From the NCBI GenBank assembly GCA_020845475.1, contig JADLFN010000017.1:21714-85713 (forward strand): 64,000 nucleotides of DNA, given 5' to 3'. Shown piece by piece: positions 8,106 through 18,120 of the stretch. The notes below the pieces were generated by a model. The model did no database searches, was not told where the DNA came from, and saw nothing but the letters and a program-made list of their open reading frames with translations. Origin of the DNA: Planctomycetota bacterium. Lineage in GTDB: Bacteria > Planctomycetota > UBA8742 > UBA2392. The translations under genes and the position numbers were made by a program. How positions within the stretch are numbered: the stretch's first letter is position 1; each line of letters begins with the position of its first letter.

Positions 8106-10364
8106 TTACGAAATCGCGACTGCGCCGTCTTTCACTCCCACTTTCACCGTCGCATTGCGCGTTTTGTGCGACACCAGCCACCGTGCGAGCGGGGCCACCA
8201 CCAGCCTTTCGATCGCGCGCTGTAAAGGCCGTGCGCCGTATTGGGCGTCGAAGCCTTCTTTGGCCACGTGCTCGACGAGTTCAGGCGAATATTCGAGCGT
8301 GAGGTTTGCGCGCACCATGCCTTCGCGCTGCGCCACTTCGTGCAGCTCTTTGCGCGCGATTTCGAGCACCACATGGCGCGAGAGCGGGGAAAACGCGACC
8401 ACGGCATCGATGCGGTTGAAGAACTCCGGGCGAAAGTAAGCCATGGCCTCGGCCTCGTAATCCGGCGCGCGCGCGGCGCCAAAGCCCAGCGAGCCGCCGG
8501 ATCTTGCGCCCAGGTTGCTTGTCATCACGATCAGCGCGCTCTGCAAACTGGTGGTGCGGCCAAAGCGGTCCGTGAGCCGGCCTTCGTCAAAGGCGCCCAT
8601 GAGCACGTCAAACACTTCCGGCCCCGCCTTCTCGATTTCATCCAGCAACAGCACGCAAAACGGCTGCGCGCGCAGCTTGCGGATCAAGTCGCTGGGCTCG
8701 CCGTCGGGCGCGCTGAACAGGCGCTCGGCGCTGCCCGGCCCGTACTCGCTCATGTCGAGGCGAATCAGCCGATCTTTGGCCGCGCCGTGGCCGAACAGGT
8801 AGTGCGAAATCGCCTTGCTCAGCTCCGTTTTGCCAACGCCCGTGGGGCCGCAAAACAGCAGCACGCCAATAGGCCGGCTTGGGTCGTTCACGCCCGCCTT
8901 GAAACTGGTCAGCACGCCCGCGGCTGCCGCAACCGCGACATCCTGCCCGATCACTTCAAGAGCGAGTTCCTCGCGGATTTCGCTTTCATCGAGCGGCAAC
9001 TCGTCGCGCAAGAACAGTTCCGGCAGGCCGGTTTGCTCGATGAATTTGCGCAGCGCGTCCGATTGCCCCAGCTCGCGCGATTTCGTGGTACCCGCGCGCT
9101 CGAACAGAGAGTTGAGGAACTCGGTAGCCGCGCCGGGAAACGCGGCTTGCGGCAAGAAACGCTTGTGCAGGCGGTAAACGAGGGCGGGCAATTGCGCATC
9201 GTATTCCACGCGCAGGTTCTGTTTGTTGGCGGCCGCCACCTGGTCCAGCACTTTGATGGCCGCCCCGCCGGAGAACTGTTCCAGCGGCACCACCTGGAAA
9301 CTCTCGACAAAGCCGGGCAACAGGCGGCGCACGGCGGCCAGCTCGGCGGGCGAGCATTCGGCCACCATGCGCAGCTCGCGGTGCTGCAAGAACGGGAGCA
9401 AGAACGCGCCCACGGAATCGCCCGCATCGAAGCCGCCCACGCGCAGCATCTCTATCAGCGAATCGGCGCAGAGCACGCCGTCGATTTCCGCAAGTTCGGC
9501 GAGCATTGCTTCGCAGCGCTGCTCCCATTGGCCCAGGTAGCGCATGCCGGCAATCACGCGTGAGCCCGAGGTTTGCCAGAACATGGGCGGGAGATTGCCC
9601 TGCTCTTTGTCGCGGGCGGGATCTTTGCGCGCGTCGCGCTCAATCTCGCGCGCGGCTGCGATCAGCAGACTCGTCTTGCCCGTGCCGCTTTCGCCCACGA
9701 CGAGAACGTTTGCACGGTCCTCGCGCAGGCGGCGCACGATGTCGGCAACTTCGGCCTCGCGGCCAAATGCGCGCGAAGAAATCTTCGAGCGTTTTTCAGT
9801 CAATGGCTCGGCCACGATCGGCAGTGTATGCAGTTGCACAACGTGCCGCGTTTTGGGCGCGCGCGAAGGCGCCTTGACCATGATTTCCTCGAGGTGCACG
9901 TCTTGCGGCGGAAAGAAGCGCGCAATGGCGGCGGGCGGCAGGCCGGCGAGTTGTTCGCGCACGTAATGCGAGGCCAGGTCTTTGATCTGGTCTTCCTCGT
10001 GGCACGAGAATCGCAGCGAAAGCATGGGCGCGATGCAAAGCGTCAGCCCCGAGGCGTTCTTGCCCACGACGAAAGCAACGGGCAATTTCACCTGCTCGTC
10101 GCAGGGAAAACGGCGCGTGCGCAAGCGATACTCGGGGCGCACCTGCACGTGAAACCAGACGAGGCGCGGGTTCTTCAGTTCGCTGTGGGGAAAATTCCAA
10201 TCCTCGTTCTTCTGGGTCCAGAGCAGCCAGTCCTGCAACGCCGAAAGCGCTTCATCGGCGCTTGATCCGAACGCAGCATTGTTCTGCTCATCCTCAACCA
10301 ATGCGGCCGTAAAGAGCCCGGTGGGCTCCTTCCACAACAGAACAGGTATGCGCTCAATGGCCAT
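8106..10364 (-). CDS. Clp-like double AAA+ ATPase, third of three
   Basis: A 752-residue protein. After a ~200-residue N-terminal domain with no recognisable Clp N-repeat comes NBD1, with Walker A GESGTGKT but a weak Walker B (VLCADSL, no Asp-Glu pair). NBD2 is complete: GPTGVGKT, VLLLDEIEKA, sensor 1 VMTSNLGA and sensor 2 YGARPLQR. It is therefore a ClpA/ClpB-like ring ATPase whose first ring may bind but not hydrolyse ATP. It lacks the long C-terminal extension of its two upstream paralogues. It is probably co-transcribed with them across a 73-base gap holding a repeat hairpin. No ClpP is present. The substrate is unknown. Confidence 0.8.
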   Translation of the reverse strand: MAIERIPVLLWKEPTGLFTAALVEDEQNNAAFGSSADEALSALQDWLLWTQKNEDWNFPHSELKNPRLVWFHVQVRPEYRLRTRRFPCDEQVKLPVAFVVGKNASGLTLCIAPMLSLRFSCHEEDQIKDLASHYVREQLAGLPPAAIARFFPPQDVHLEEIMVKAPSRAPKTRHVVQLHTLPIVAEPLTEKRSKISSRAFGREAEVADIVRRLREDRANVLVVGESGTGKTSLLIAAAREIERDARKDPARDKEQGNLPPMFWQTSGSRVIAGMRYLGQWEQRCEAMLAELAEIDGVLCADSLIEMLRVGGFDAGDSVGAFLLPFLQHRELRMVAECSPAELAAVRRLLPGFVESFQVVPLEQFSGGAAIKVLDQVAAANKQNLRVEYDAQLPALVYRLHKRFLPQAAFPGAATEFLNSLFERAGTTKSRELGQSDALRKFIEQTGLPELFLRDELPLDESEIREELALEVIGQDVAVAAAAGVLTSFKAGVNDPSRPIGVLLFCGPTGVGKTELSKAISHYLFGHGAAKDRLIRLDMSEYGPGSAERLFSAPDGEPSDLIRKLRAQPFCVLLLDEIEKAGPEVFDVLMGAFDEGRLTDRFGRTTSLQSALIVMTSNLGARSGGSLGFGAARAPDYEAEAMAYFRPEFFNRIDAVVAFSPLSRHVVLEIARKELHEVAQREGMVRANLTLEYSPELVEHVAKEGFDAQYGARPLQRAIERLVVAPLARWLVSHKTRNATVKVGVKDGAVAIS

Positions 10365-10368
10365 GGTT

Positions 10369-10437
10369 CGGTCTTCGGTCGTCAGTCGTCGGGAAAGGCG
10401 CGTGCCGCGTTGGCTTTTGCCGACTACCGACGACTGT
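10369..10437. repeat. Iterated-word hairpin (TCGGTCGTCGG word)
   Basis: Left arm words such as TCGGTCTTCGGTCGTC end in CAGTCGTCGG (10383-10392), which pairs with CCGACGACTG (10427-10436); a further CCGACTA lies between. It is the same word family as the repeat at 54309. It fills the gap between two Clp-like genes. Confidence 0.65.
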
Positions 10438-13400
10438 TTATTCCTCTTCGTCTTCCCCTATTGGCAGCAACGACAACACAAAGCTGCGTCGCGCGCCGAT
10501 ACCGGGTTCGGTGCGCGTAACGATGCCGCTGCGCAAATCCATGCACAGGCCGTTGCCGTGGTGCACGCGCACCACCTGCCCTACATCTTCCGGCAGCCTC
10601 TTCAACGCGCGCTCGGGCCTTTCGCCGGGCTTGAGTTTCACTACGCGCGCGGCTACGGGCGCGAGTTCGCCCTCGAGCACGAACAGGTGCACGCCTGCCT
10701 CGCGCGGCACGAACTCGCCGGCCAGCACACCTGAAATCAGCAGCGCCCGCGCGCGCGGGTTGCCGGTCTCCACTTCACGCGTTTCGAGCTCAAAAGCCTC
10801 TTTGAGGAGTGCCTGTTCATTGGCCGCAACAATCGGCGCGGGCGAGGCCAAAGCACCGTTGAGCGCTTCCAGGTGCAAGAGCCAGCGACTCTCGCGCGCG
10901 TCGTGCTTGCGCACCAGCAGACGCAACAACGCCGCCTCCTGCAGGGGCGACATATATGTCGCTCCTGCATCGCCCTCAGCACGCTCTTGCGCCGCCTGTT
11001 CGAGGAACTCGCGCAAATCGGAAGCACTGCAGAACTCGCCCCAGGCGCGGCGGCCCGCGTATTCCAGCCGGTCGCGGCGCGAGCGACCTGCGCGCGCCGA
11101 CTTGCGCACGCGCTCTTTGGTGTCGTCGTCGATGCCGCGCTCGATGCGGTCGGCGATCTTGCCTACTTTCTCGGCCTGCGCCTTGATTGCGAAATATGCG
11201 CGGTGGCTTGGCGCAATGCTCGATCCCGAAATCGCGCCTCGCGGGCGCAACTCTTCGAGTGCCGCGTTCGCCTCATCGAGCGCGGCATCCATGAGTGCGA
11301 GCGCTTCGTTGGCGTCGAGCTCGCCCAGGGCCGCCACGCTGCCGGCGGGCGGCGCGGCATCGACGAAGGGCTGCAACCGTGCGCGCACACTGTCCCCGCC
11401 CCGCCCTGAGCCTGTCGAAGGATGTACGGCAAGCGTGATCAGCGTGGGCACATCGGGCTTGAGCCGCGCGAGCGAAGCCGAGAGCGGGCGCGTGACCAAG
11501 CGCTCGATGGCGCGTTTGAGGGCGCGCGCGCCGAGCTTCGGATGATAGCCCTCGTCCACTACACGTTTCAGCGCCTCGCGTTCGATGCGCAGAACACACT
11601 TGCGGCGAGACAGGCCTTCGCGCGAGAACACGTTGCGGATCAACACGTGCACGATTCTTTCGACTTCCGCTCGCGGCAGGCGGCCAAAGGGCACGATGTG
11701 ATCGAGGCGATTGAAGAACTCCGGCCGGAAGAACCGTTCGGCGGCCTTCACGTAAGCCGGCGCGCCGCGCTCCTCGTGGCCCTTGAAGCCAACGCCACCG
11801 TCGGCTTCGCGCACGCCCAGGTTGCTGGTGAGAATGATGATCGTGTTCGAGAAATCCGCCGTGCGCCCAAGCGCATCCGTCAGGCGTGCCTCGCCCAGCA
11901 CTTGCAGCAGCAGGTCGTAGGCGTCCGGGTGGCACTTCTCGATTTCGTCAAACAAAAGCACGCAAAAGGGCTGACGGCGAATCGCGCCGGTGAGCAGGCC
12001 TTCGGGCTCATGGAAACTGCCCGTGAGGCGCGAGACCGCGTGGCCGCTGACATACTCGTTCATGTCAAAGCGAACAAGCCGCGCTTCGTCGCCAAAGAGC
12101 GTTTTCGCAATCGACTTCGCCATCTGCGTTTTGCCCACGCCGGTCGGACCGAGAAACAGGAACGAGCCCAGCGGCCGCCCTTGATCGTTGAGCCGCGCCT
12201 TGGCGAGCATGACCGTGTCGGCAAGCAGATTGACGGCGTGATCCTGGCCGATGACATCTTGCTTGAGCGCATCGGTGATCGTGGCTCGCTCGAGGCGGAT
12301 GCGCTCATCGAGGAAGGCCACGCTCAGGCCGCTGACGGCCTTGAATTCATCGAGCGTCTCGGCTCGGCCGATTTCTTTGCGGCGATAGCGCGCGGCTAAC
12401 TGGCGCAAGAACCCCGCGGCCTTGCCAGGAAACGCGCTGTCGCGCACGTAACGCGCCTGCAGATCAACGACCGCGGGAATGACGCCGGGATCGAAGCGGC
12501 ACTCATGCTGGGCCTCAAGGCGGCGCATCACCTCAATCAGAATCGAGAGGTTGCCGTCTTCGCTGGGTTCGCGCACGGGGATCACGTGGAACAAGTCGGC
12601 AAAGCCGCGATCCAACTCTTGTAGAACGCGGAACTGCTCGGGCGTCGTCTCGCCGATCACGCGCAACTCGCGTTTCTCCATGTAGGGCTTGAGCAGGTGC
12701 GCCACGCTCAGGCGCGACTGACTGGTTTGACCTGCCTTGAAGAGGCCCACGAGATCATCGAACGCAAGCACGAACTTGCGTTCTTTGGCAATGGCGATAA
12801 TCGCGTGCAGCCGATTCTCCCATTGGCCCACGTAACTCATGCCCGAGATCAGGCGCTGCGGATTGAGCAGCCACACACCCTGCTGCGATACCGCACTCTT
12901 GCGCCGCGCTTCGCAGGTGCGCGCGACGTACTCGTGCAGGATCGCCGATTTGCCGCAGCCGCGCGGGCCCAGCAGCAGTGCCGGGCGAAAGTCCGGCGCG
13001 TCAATGGCTTTGGCAAGCTCGCTTACCTCGGCTTCGCGCTGCACGGCGCGCTCGATTTCATCCGGGAAAAGCGCGTCGAGATTGCGCCCCGTCTTCTGCA
13101 ATTCAGCCAGGCCGCCCTTGAACTGGAATTCGCCGCGCGCGGCTTGCTGCTGCTGGGCTGGCGGCTTGTAAACGGCGTCCGTTTCAACGCGGATTTCCAT
13201 CGTGGAAAGCCACGCCTGGCCCTTGATCGCGAACTCGCGCGGATCGGGCGCTTCGTCGCCTTCCTCGCGTTCGAGCTTCTTGAAATAGCGCTCCAGCACG
13301 TCGTGCGCGCGGGTTTCAATCGTCTCGCCGCGCCGCACGCTGAAGAACAGGTCAGGCAGCTTGGGCGTGAACGCGATGCGAAGGTTTTCGTGCTCGTAAC

Positions 13401-13695
13401 TGACAATCAGAAAATCGGATTTCGCCGTGCGCTTGCGGAAGCCGACGTTGATTTCGATTTTCTCTTCACGCAGCGCGGGCGAGAATGCCCACTCAGAAAG
13501 TTCGTCGTGCCACTGCCGGGCGGCCAGCCCCTGCAATTCTTCGCGCAGGCACGCATTGAGAGCTGTGATCGCGCGCGACAGATCTTCGCGGCGCTGCTCG
13601 GGCAGTGCGAAGAACAGGGGGCGCACGAGGTAACTCACCGGCGCTTTGTTCTCGCCGGGCTGCTTTTCACAGTAGAGCGGCACCTGGAATTTCAT
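10438..13695 (-). CDS. Clp-like double AAA+ ATPase with C-terminal extension, second of three
   Basis: A 1085-residue protein. The N-terminal ~230 residues are unrecognised. NBD1 has Walker A GPRGCGKS and a partly degenerate Walker B (FVLAFDDLVG). NBD2 is intact: GPTGVGKT near residue 515, VLLFDEIEKC, ILTSNLGV and a sensor-2 region LGARALKR. About 330 residues follow the second ring. They include a stretch (ISGVLAGEFVPREAGVHLFV) vaguely like the PCRF domain of peptide release factors; this is a weak resemblance only. Its start codon overlaps the stop of the preceding paralogue by four bases, so the pair is translationally coupled. Confidence 0.8.
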   Translation of the reverse strand: MKFQVPLYCEKQPGENKAPVSYLVRPLFFALPEQRREDLSRAITALNACLREELQGLAARQWHDELSEWAFSPALREEKIEINVGFRKRTAKSDFLIVSYEHENLRIAFTPKLPDLFFSVRRGETIETRAHDVLERYFKKLEREEGDEAPDPREFAIKGQAWLSTMEIRVETDAVYKPPAQQQQAARGEFQFKGGLAELQKTGRNLDALFPDEIERAVQREAEVSELAKAIDAPDFRPALLLGPRGCGKSAILHEYVARTCEARRKSAVSQQGVWLLNPQRLISGMSYVGQWENRLHAIIAIAKERKFVLAFDDLVGLFKAGQTSQSRLSVAHLLKPYMEKRELRVIGETTPEQFRVLQELDRGFADLFHVIPVREPSEDGNLSILIEVMRRLEAQHECRFDPGVIPAVVDLQARYVRDSAFPGKAAGFLRQLAARYRRKEIGRAETLDEFKAVSGLSVAFLDERIRLERATITDALKQDVIGQDHAVNLLADTVMLAKARLNDQGRPLGSFLFLGPTGVGKTQMAKSIAKTLFGDEARLVRFDMNEYVSGHAVSRLTGSFHEPEGLLTGAIRRQPFCVLLFDEIEKCHPDAYDLLLQVLGEARLTDALGRTADFSNTIIILTSNLGVREADGGVGFKGHEERGAPAYVKAAERFFRPEFFNRLDHIVPFGRLPRAEVERIVHVLIRNVFSREGLSRRKCVLRIEREALKRVVDEGYHPKLGARALKRAIERLVTRPLSASLARLKPDVPTLITLAVHPSTGSGRGGDSVRARLQPFVDAAPPAGSVAALGELDANEALALMDAALDEANAALEELRPRGAISGSSIAPSHRAYFAIKAQAEKVGKIADRIERGIDDDTKERVRKSARAGRSRRDRLEYAGRRAWGEFCSASDLREFLEQAAQERAEGDAGATYMSPLQEAALLRLLVRKHDARESRWLLHLEALNGALASPAPIVAANEQALLKEAFELETREVETGNPRARALLISGVLAGEFVPREAGVHLFVLEGELAPVAARVVKLKPGERPERALKRLPEDVGQVVRVHHGNGLCMDLRSGIVTRTEPGIGARRSFVLSLLPIGEDEEE

Positions 13696-16600
13696 GGCGC
13701 CACCTGCTTTTCCAGCGCCATGCTGAAGCCGGCCTCAAGCGCTTCGCCCAGCGCGCGCGAGACCTCGCGGCCGGGCCAAGCGAACACCTGGCCCAGTTGC
13801 ATGTCGAGCAGCTTGCGCAGGGGCAGGTCGTACTTGCGGCGGATTTCGGCGCTTTCGATCATGCCCTTGCGCACTTCAGCGGCGGGCATGACGTAATCCA
13901 TGGGGCCCTGCTCAATCACGTTCACGTGGCAGGCCAGCGGTTTTTGGCCGGGCTCGATCAACACCAGGTGATTGCCCGCTTCGAGCGAAAGCACGGGCAG
14001 CGCGTTTTCGCCCAGCACTTCGATGCACAGCGTGGGGAAGCCCTCGGGCGGCGCCTCAAAGAACTTGTCTTCGTTGAGCACCGGCACGCAGATGGCCGCG
14101 CCCGATTGCGAGCGCTGGGCATATTCGCTGCGCGCGCGGCGGGCTGCGGCGTTGCCATGCGCGGCCAGATCAAGCGCGCGCATTTCGTCGCGCGAAAGTT
14201 CTTTCGCAAAACGATACAGCGAGCAATCCAGGCCCGTGGCGCGCAACTGGGCCAGGTAGGCTTGCGCCAGCGCCAGCAACGCCGGGCGCTCGCCATTGAG
14301 CGCAAGCGTGCAGAACTCGGTGTTCTCGAAGCGCAGCAGGTACAGGCCCAGCAAAGCCGCGCGCCAATCGCTGCGCAGCTTTCCACTTGCCTCGTTCAGG
14401 CTTGAGGCGCTCTTGCCGAAGCTGGCCATGAGCGCGCCGCTTTCAAGCGTTTGCGCATCAAGCAGCAGCGTTTCAATGCGGCCGTAGGCTTCCTTGCAGC
14501 GCGGCAGGCGCTTGAGCGCCCTGGGATCGGGCGGCGGCGCGCTCTTTTTCTTCTTCTTGGAGCGGCGCGTCGCCTGTTCGAGGCCGTAGATCTCGCTTGC
14601 CAATTCAAGCGTGGCCGGGCTCTTGAGCAATTGCTGCGCGCGGCGGCGCAATTCCATGGCCTCGATGGCCAGGCCGTTAGCCGCGCTTTCTCGCTTATCG
14701 CGCTTTTGGGTGCTGCGCGATTTCACCTGAATGTTGAGCGCGCCTCTTTCGAGCGCGACGTGCGCTTTGCACGCGCCCTGTTTGGCGCGCTCATTGGCCG
14801 CCGAGGCAATGGGAACGAGCAAGTGCTGCTCAATGGCGCGCTTGAGCGGGCGCGCGCCGTACTTTTCCTGCCAGCCAATCGCCGCCATGTGCGCGGCAAC
14901 TTCGGGGGCAAACTCAATCTGCAAACGGCCACCGGCATCGGCGCGGCGCTGCGCCAGTTCCAATTCGCGCGCGGCTACGCGAGTGACCGCGGCTTTATCA
15001 AGCGGCATGAAGGGAACGATGCGCTCGATGCGATTGAGCAGTTCGGGGCGCAGGAAGTTGCGCACTTCCTTGGCAAAGTGGGCCTCGGCCTTTGTCGCGG
15101 CGCTCTCAGAGGCAAAGCCCAGCCCGCCCTGCATGTAGCTTTGCGCGCCGAGGTTGCTGGTCATGATGATGACGCTGGTGGTGAAATCGGCCACCTGGCC
15201 GCGCGCGTCGGTGAGGCGGCCTTCGCCCAATACCTGCAGCAGCAGATCGAAGAACGACGGGTCGGCCTTTTCGAATTCGTCGAAGAGAATCACGGCAAAG
15301 GGCTGCTCGCGCACGCGCGCTGTGAGCACACCTTCGCCGTGCTTGCCGGCGATCAACCGGCGCACGGAAGTGGGGTCGGCGAATTCGCTCATGTCAAAGC
15401 GCGAGAGTTTGTTGCGGTCACCAAAGAGATACTCGGCCAGCGTGCGCGCCATTTCGGTTTTGCCCACGCCCGTGGGCCCGATGAACAGATAGCTGGCGAG
15501 CGGCTTTTTCGGGCGCGAGAGCCCGGCCTTGAACGTGGCCAGCAGATCGACCACGAGATCGATGGCGCGATCCTGCGCGATAAGCCGCTTGGCAAAGAAC
15601 TCGCGCAGCTCATCAAGTTTGAGCTCGGCATCCTCATCGAGCATGGACAAGGGCAAACCCGTCTCGCGCGAGAATGCCGCGGTCACGTCGCGCGCGCCCA
15701 GAGTGGTCTCGGGCTCGGCGTCGCGAATCAGGTTGCGCACAAAGCGCAAAGGTCGGCCGGGCCAGGCGGAGTAAGTCGCGAAACGGCGATGCAGGCGCGT
15801 GAGTTTGTCCAGCCCGTCGTCTGAAAGTTCGGCGGGCGACGTGGGGCTCCAGCCCCGTGTGCCATTCCTGCCTTTGCGCGGTGCCGCGCTGCCGGCTTTG
15901 GTCAAAGCGTCTGCGCTCTGGCGCAAGATAGCCAGCGCTTGTTTGGGCGTGGGCTCCTCGACGCGAAGCTGCTGAAACACGTTAAGCAGTTGCGGCTCCT
16001 GGCGCTCGATCAGCGGCAGTTGCTCGGGCGTGCATTCACACACGCAGAGCAACTCGCCGCGCGCGATGTAGGGCCGCAGAAAACCGCCCACGCCCTGTTC
16101 AAGGCCTTCGGCCTTGCCCACATCGATCAGTTCCAGCAGCGGGCCAAGGTGCACGATCGCGCCGGTTTTTGAAGCCTCGCGGCGCAGGCCGTCGCAGCGC
16201 TGCTGCCACATGCCATAGCCGCTCTGGCCCGCGACGAGGCGCGAACCGCTCGTGGCCCAGAACGGTTTGTCGAGCTTGAACTTCGCGCGCTCGCGCACGA
16301 GCTGATTGAACGCCGCCGTCTTGCCCACGCCCGTCGGGCCCACGAGCAAAACGCTTGCGGGCGAATCGCCGCCGAGAAAATCGGCCAGGCGCGCGACGGT
16401 GGCCTGCGTCTCATAGGCTTCGGCGGGAAGCTGCTTGATGAGATCGACGCCGATCTGCGAAAGCACGCTTTGCGCTACTTCTTCGCTTTGCGCCTTGGCG
16501 GCTTCGCGCGGCTGCAAGAGCTGCGGCACGACTGTGATGTTTTCGAGCGTGACTTCTTCGCAGCGCTGCGTGCGCATCAGCGCGCGCAGGGATTCCGCCC

Positions 16601-17024
16601 ACTTGCTGCGCGCCAAAGCCGCGCGCGCGTGCACCTGCAGCATGGCGTCGAGGTCATCTTTGCCCGTGGCGACGACTTCAATGCCCAGCGCGGGCAAGCG
16701 CGCCATGCGGGCTTCGCCGGCGGTCCAGGTCAGCACGTCAAAGCGCAACTCCAGCGGCTCGGTCCAGCAGGGAATGCCGTCGGGCTTATCGAGTGTTAGC
16801 TTGATTTCGCGCAACTCCACTTTGCCCGCATGGCGGCGGCGATGCAGGTCAAGGCGCGTGGTTTGCTCAAGCATGGCGCGCGCGTTGGCGCCCAGCGAGC
16901 TGAGCACGCGTGCCAGCCCATCATTCACGCGCGAGATTTCAGGGTAAAGCAAACCCTCGGCCAGCAATACGCCTTCGCCCAGGTGCTGTACCACCGCCGG
17001 GATTTTGAAGCTGATCACCGCCAT
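13692..17024 (-). CDS. Clp-like double AAA+ ATPase with C-terminal extension, first of three
   Basis: A 1110-residue protein. Residues 1-200 are unrecognised. NBD1 has Walker A GPTGVGKT at 229-236, but the Walker B position reads AIVHLGPLLE with no acidic pair. A low-complexity Gly/Arg/Ser insert lies near 375-400. NBD2 is complete: GPTGVGKT at 516-523, VILFDEFEKA at about 578-587, MTSNLGA at about 621-627 and sensor 2 YGARPLKR. A 380-residue C-terminal extension has a lysine patch (RSKKKKK) and no known domain. The ring-1 Walker B loss is shared in kind by all three paralogues. It lies downstream of the exporter genes, separated by a 70-base AT-rich repeat. Confidence 0.8.
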   Translation of the reverse strand: MAVISFKIPAVVQHLGEGVLLAEGLLYPEISRVNDGLARVLSSLGANARAMLEQTTRLDLHRRRHAGKVELREIKLTLDKPDGIPCWTEPLELRFDVLTWTAGEARMARLPALGIEVVATGKDDLDAMLQVHARAALARSKWAESLRALMRTQRCEEVTLENITVVPQLLQPREAAKAQSEEVAQSVLSQIGVDLIKQLPAEAYETQATVARLADFLGGDSPASVLLVGPTGVGKTAAFNQLVRERAKFKLDKPFWATSGSRLVAGQSGYGMWQQRCDGLRREASKTGAIVHLGPLLELIDVGKAEGLEQGVGGFLRPYIARGELLCVCECTPEQLPLIERQEPQLLNVFQQLRVEEPTPKQALAILRQSADALTKAGSAAPRKGRNGTRGWSPTSPAELSDDGLDKLTRLHRRFATYSAWPGRPLRFVRNLIRDAEPETTLGARDVTAAFSRETGLPLSMLDEDAELKLDELREFFAKRLIAQDRAIDLVVDLLATFKAGLSRPKKPLASYLFIGPTGVGKTEMARTLAEYLFGDRNKLSRFDMSEFADPTSVRRLIAGKHGEGVLTARVREQPFAVILFDEFEKADPSFFDLLLQVLGEGRLTDARGQVADFTTSVIIMTSNLGAQSYMQGGLGFASESAATKAEAHFAKEVRNFLRPELLNRIERIVPFMPLDKAAVTRVAARELELAQRRADAGGRLQIEFAPEVAAHMAAIGWQEKYGARPLKRAIEQHLLVPIASAANERAKQGACKAHVALERGALNIQVKSRSTQKRDKRESAANGLAIEAMELRRRAQQLLKSPATLELASEIYGLEQATRRSKKKKKSAPPPDPRALKRLPRCKEAYGRIETLLLDAQTLESGALMASFGKSASSLNEASGKLRSDWRAALLGLYLLRFENTEFCTLALNGERPALLALAQAYLAQLRATGLDCSLYRFAKELSRDEMRALDLAAHGNAAARRARSEYAQRSQSGAAICVPVLNEDKFFEAPPEGFPTLCIEVLGENALPVLSLEAGNHLVLIEPGQKPLACHVNVIEQGPMDYVMPAAEVRKGMIESAEIRRKYDLPLRKLLDMQLGQVFAWPGREVSRALGEALEAGFSMALEKQVAP

Positions 17025-17037
17025 GGCGGCGCAGGTT

Positions 17038-17066
17038 CAATTATCAATTGCCAATTATCAATTGAG
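17038..17066. repeat. Iterated-word palindrome (CAATTATCAATTG twice)
   Basis: CAATTATCAATTG occurs twice in tandem and is self-complementary through its CAATTG ends. It is AT-rich in a GC-rich neighbourhood and lies between the membrane-fusion gene and the first Clp-like gene. It could hold a promoter for the ATPase genes. Confidence 0.6.
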
Positions 17067-17094
17067 TTTTGTCCGTTGGCGGTTTTCGTTTGGG

Positions 17095-18120
17095 CTACTT
17101 CACCTCGATCGTCACGTCCATCTGCTGGCCGACGTACAGCGGCTTTTCGCCGCGCTCGAAGGAAAAAATCACCTGCAGCACGCGAGTGTCCACGCGCTCG
17201 GTGGCGTCGCCGGTGAGCGAGCGCTTGGGCACGACCAGGGGCTCAATGCGCTCAAACCTGAGTTCAACCGCAAGTCCGGCGTTGCCGCGTGCGTTCGCTT
17301 TGGCGCGCGCGCCCTCGGCGATGCGCCATGCGTCGTTCTCGTCGATGTCCACGCGCACGTGCAGTTTCTCGACGGCACCGAGCGTGACCAGCGGCTGGGC
17401 AAGCGCGCCGGTGGGCGCAAATTCGCCTGCGCGAACCTTGACTTGCAGGATCTGGCCGGAAATCGGCGCGCGGATCTCGAGCAGGCTCAGCGCAACTTTC
17501 GTGGCGTCCACGCGAGCCTGGGCCTGCGCGATCTGCGCTTGCGCAACCTTGATGTCGTCGCGCCACGCGGCGGCATCGGCGCGCGCGATATTGAGCTTGG
17601 CCTGCGCCGCTGCAACGGCGAGCCTGGCGTTATCGAGCTCGCCGGTGGTTACGGAGCGCGTGTCGGTTTTCTCAAGACGGCCGAGCTGCTCGGCGGCGAG
17701 TTTCACGGCCACTTCGGCGTCCTCGACGCGGGCCAGGGCCGCGGGTTTGGATTCGGCGGCGGGCTTGTTTTCCAGGCGCGTGAGCTGGGCGCGCGCTACT
17801 TCAAGCTGCGCCAGTTGCAGTGAAAGTTCGGCGCGCAGCGAGCGATCGTCGAGGCGGAAAAGAAGGTCGCCCTTTTTGACGCCGGTGCCCGGCGTCACTG
17901 CCACTTCCATGACCACGCCGGGAACCGGCGTGCCGATGGCGATGTTCTCCGATTGCGCCTCAATCAACCCAGCGCCGGCCACGAACTGCGAAAAGGCCGC
18001 TTTGGCGGGCTCACTCACGGCCGGCGCCGCCTTGATCGGCGCGCTGCCCTGAACAACGACCGTCACGGCAAACACAAAGCCGGCAAAACCAAGCACGGGG
18101 AGAAAGAGTTTGCGAATCAT
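17095..18120 (-). CDS. HlyD/DevB-type periplasmic adaptor (membrane fusion protein)
   Basis: A 341-residue membrane-fusion subunit. An N-terminal transmembrane segment (LFLPVLGFAGFVFAVTVVV) is followed by a biotinyl-lipoyl-like half (PGVVMEVAVTPGTGVKKGD). Then come a long alanine-rich coiled-coil hairpin and the second lipoyl half with LEIRAPISGQILQV. The start was placed at MIRKLFLP because a GAGG Shine-Dalgarno sequence precedes it; an upstream in-frame Met would add 18 residues from the repeat region. With the ATPase and permease genes it forms a DevBCA/MacAB-like exporter. No outer-membrane TolC gene is in the window. Confidence 0.85.
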   Translation of the reverse strand: MIRKLFLPVLGFAGFVFAVTVVVQGSAPIKAAPAVSEPAKAAFSQFVAGAGLIEAQSENIAIGTPVPGVVMEVAVTPGTGVKKGDLLFRLDDRSLRAELSLQLAQLEVARAQLTRLENKPAAESKPAALARVEDAEVAVKLAAEQLGRLEKTDTRSVTTGELDNARLAVAAAQAKLNIARADAAAWRDDIKVAQAQIAQAQARVDATKVALSLLEIRAPISGQILQVKVRAGEFAPTGALAQPLVTLGAVEKLHVRVDIDENDAWRIAEGARAKANARGNAGLAVELRFERIEPLVVPKRSLTGDATERVDTRVLQVIFSFERGEKPLYVGQQMDVTIEVK

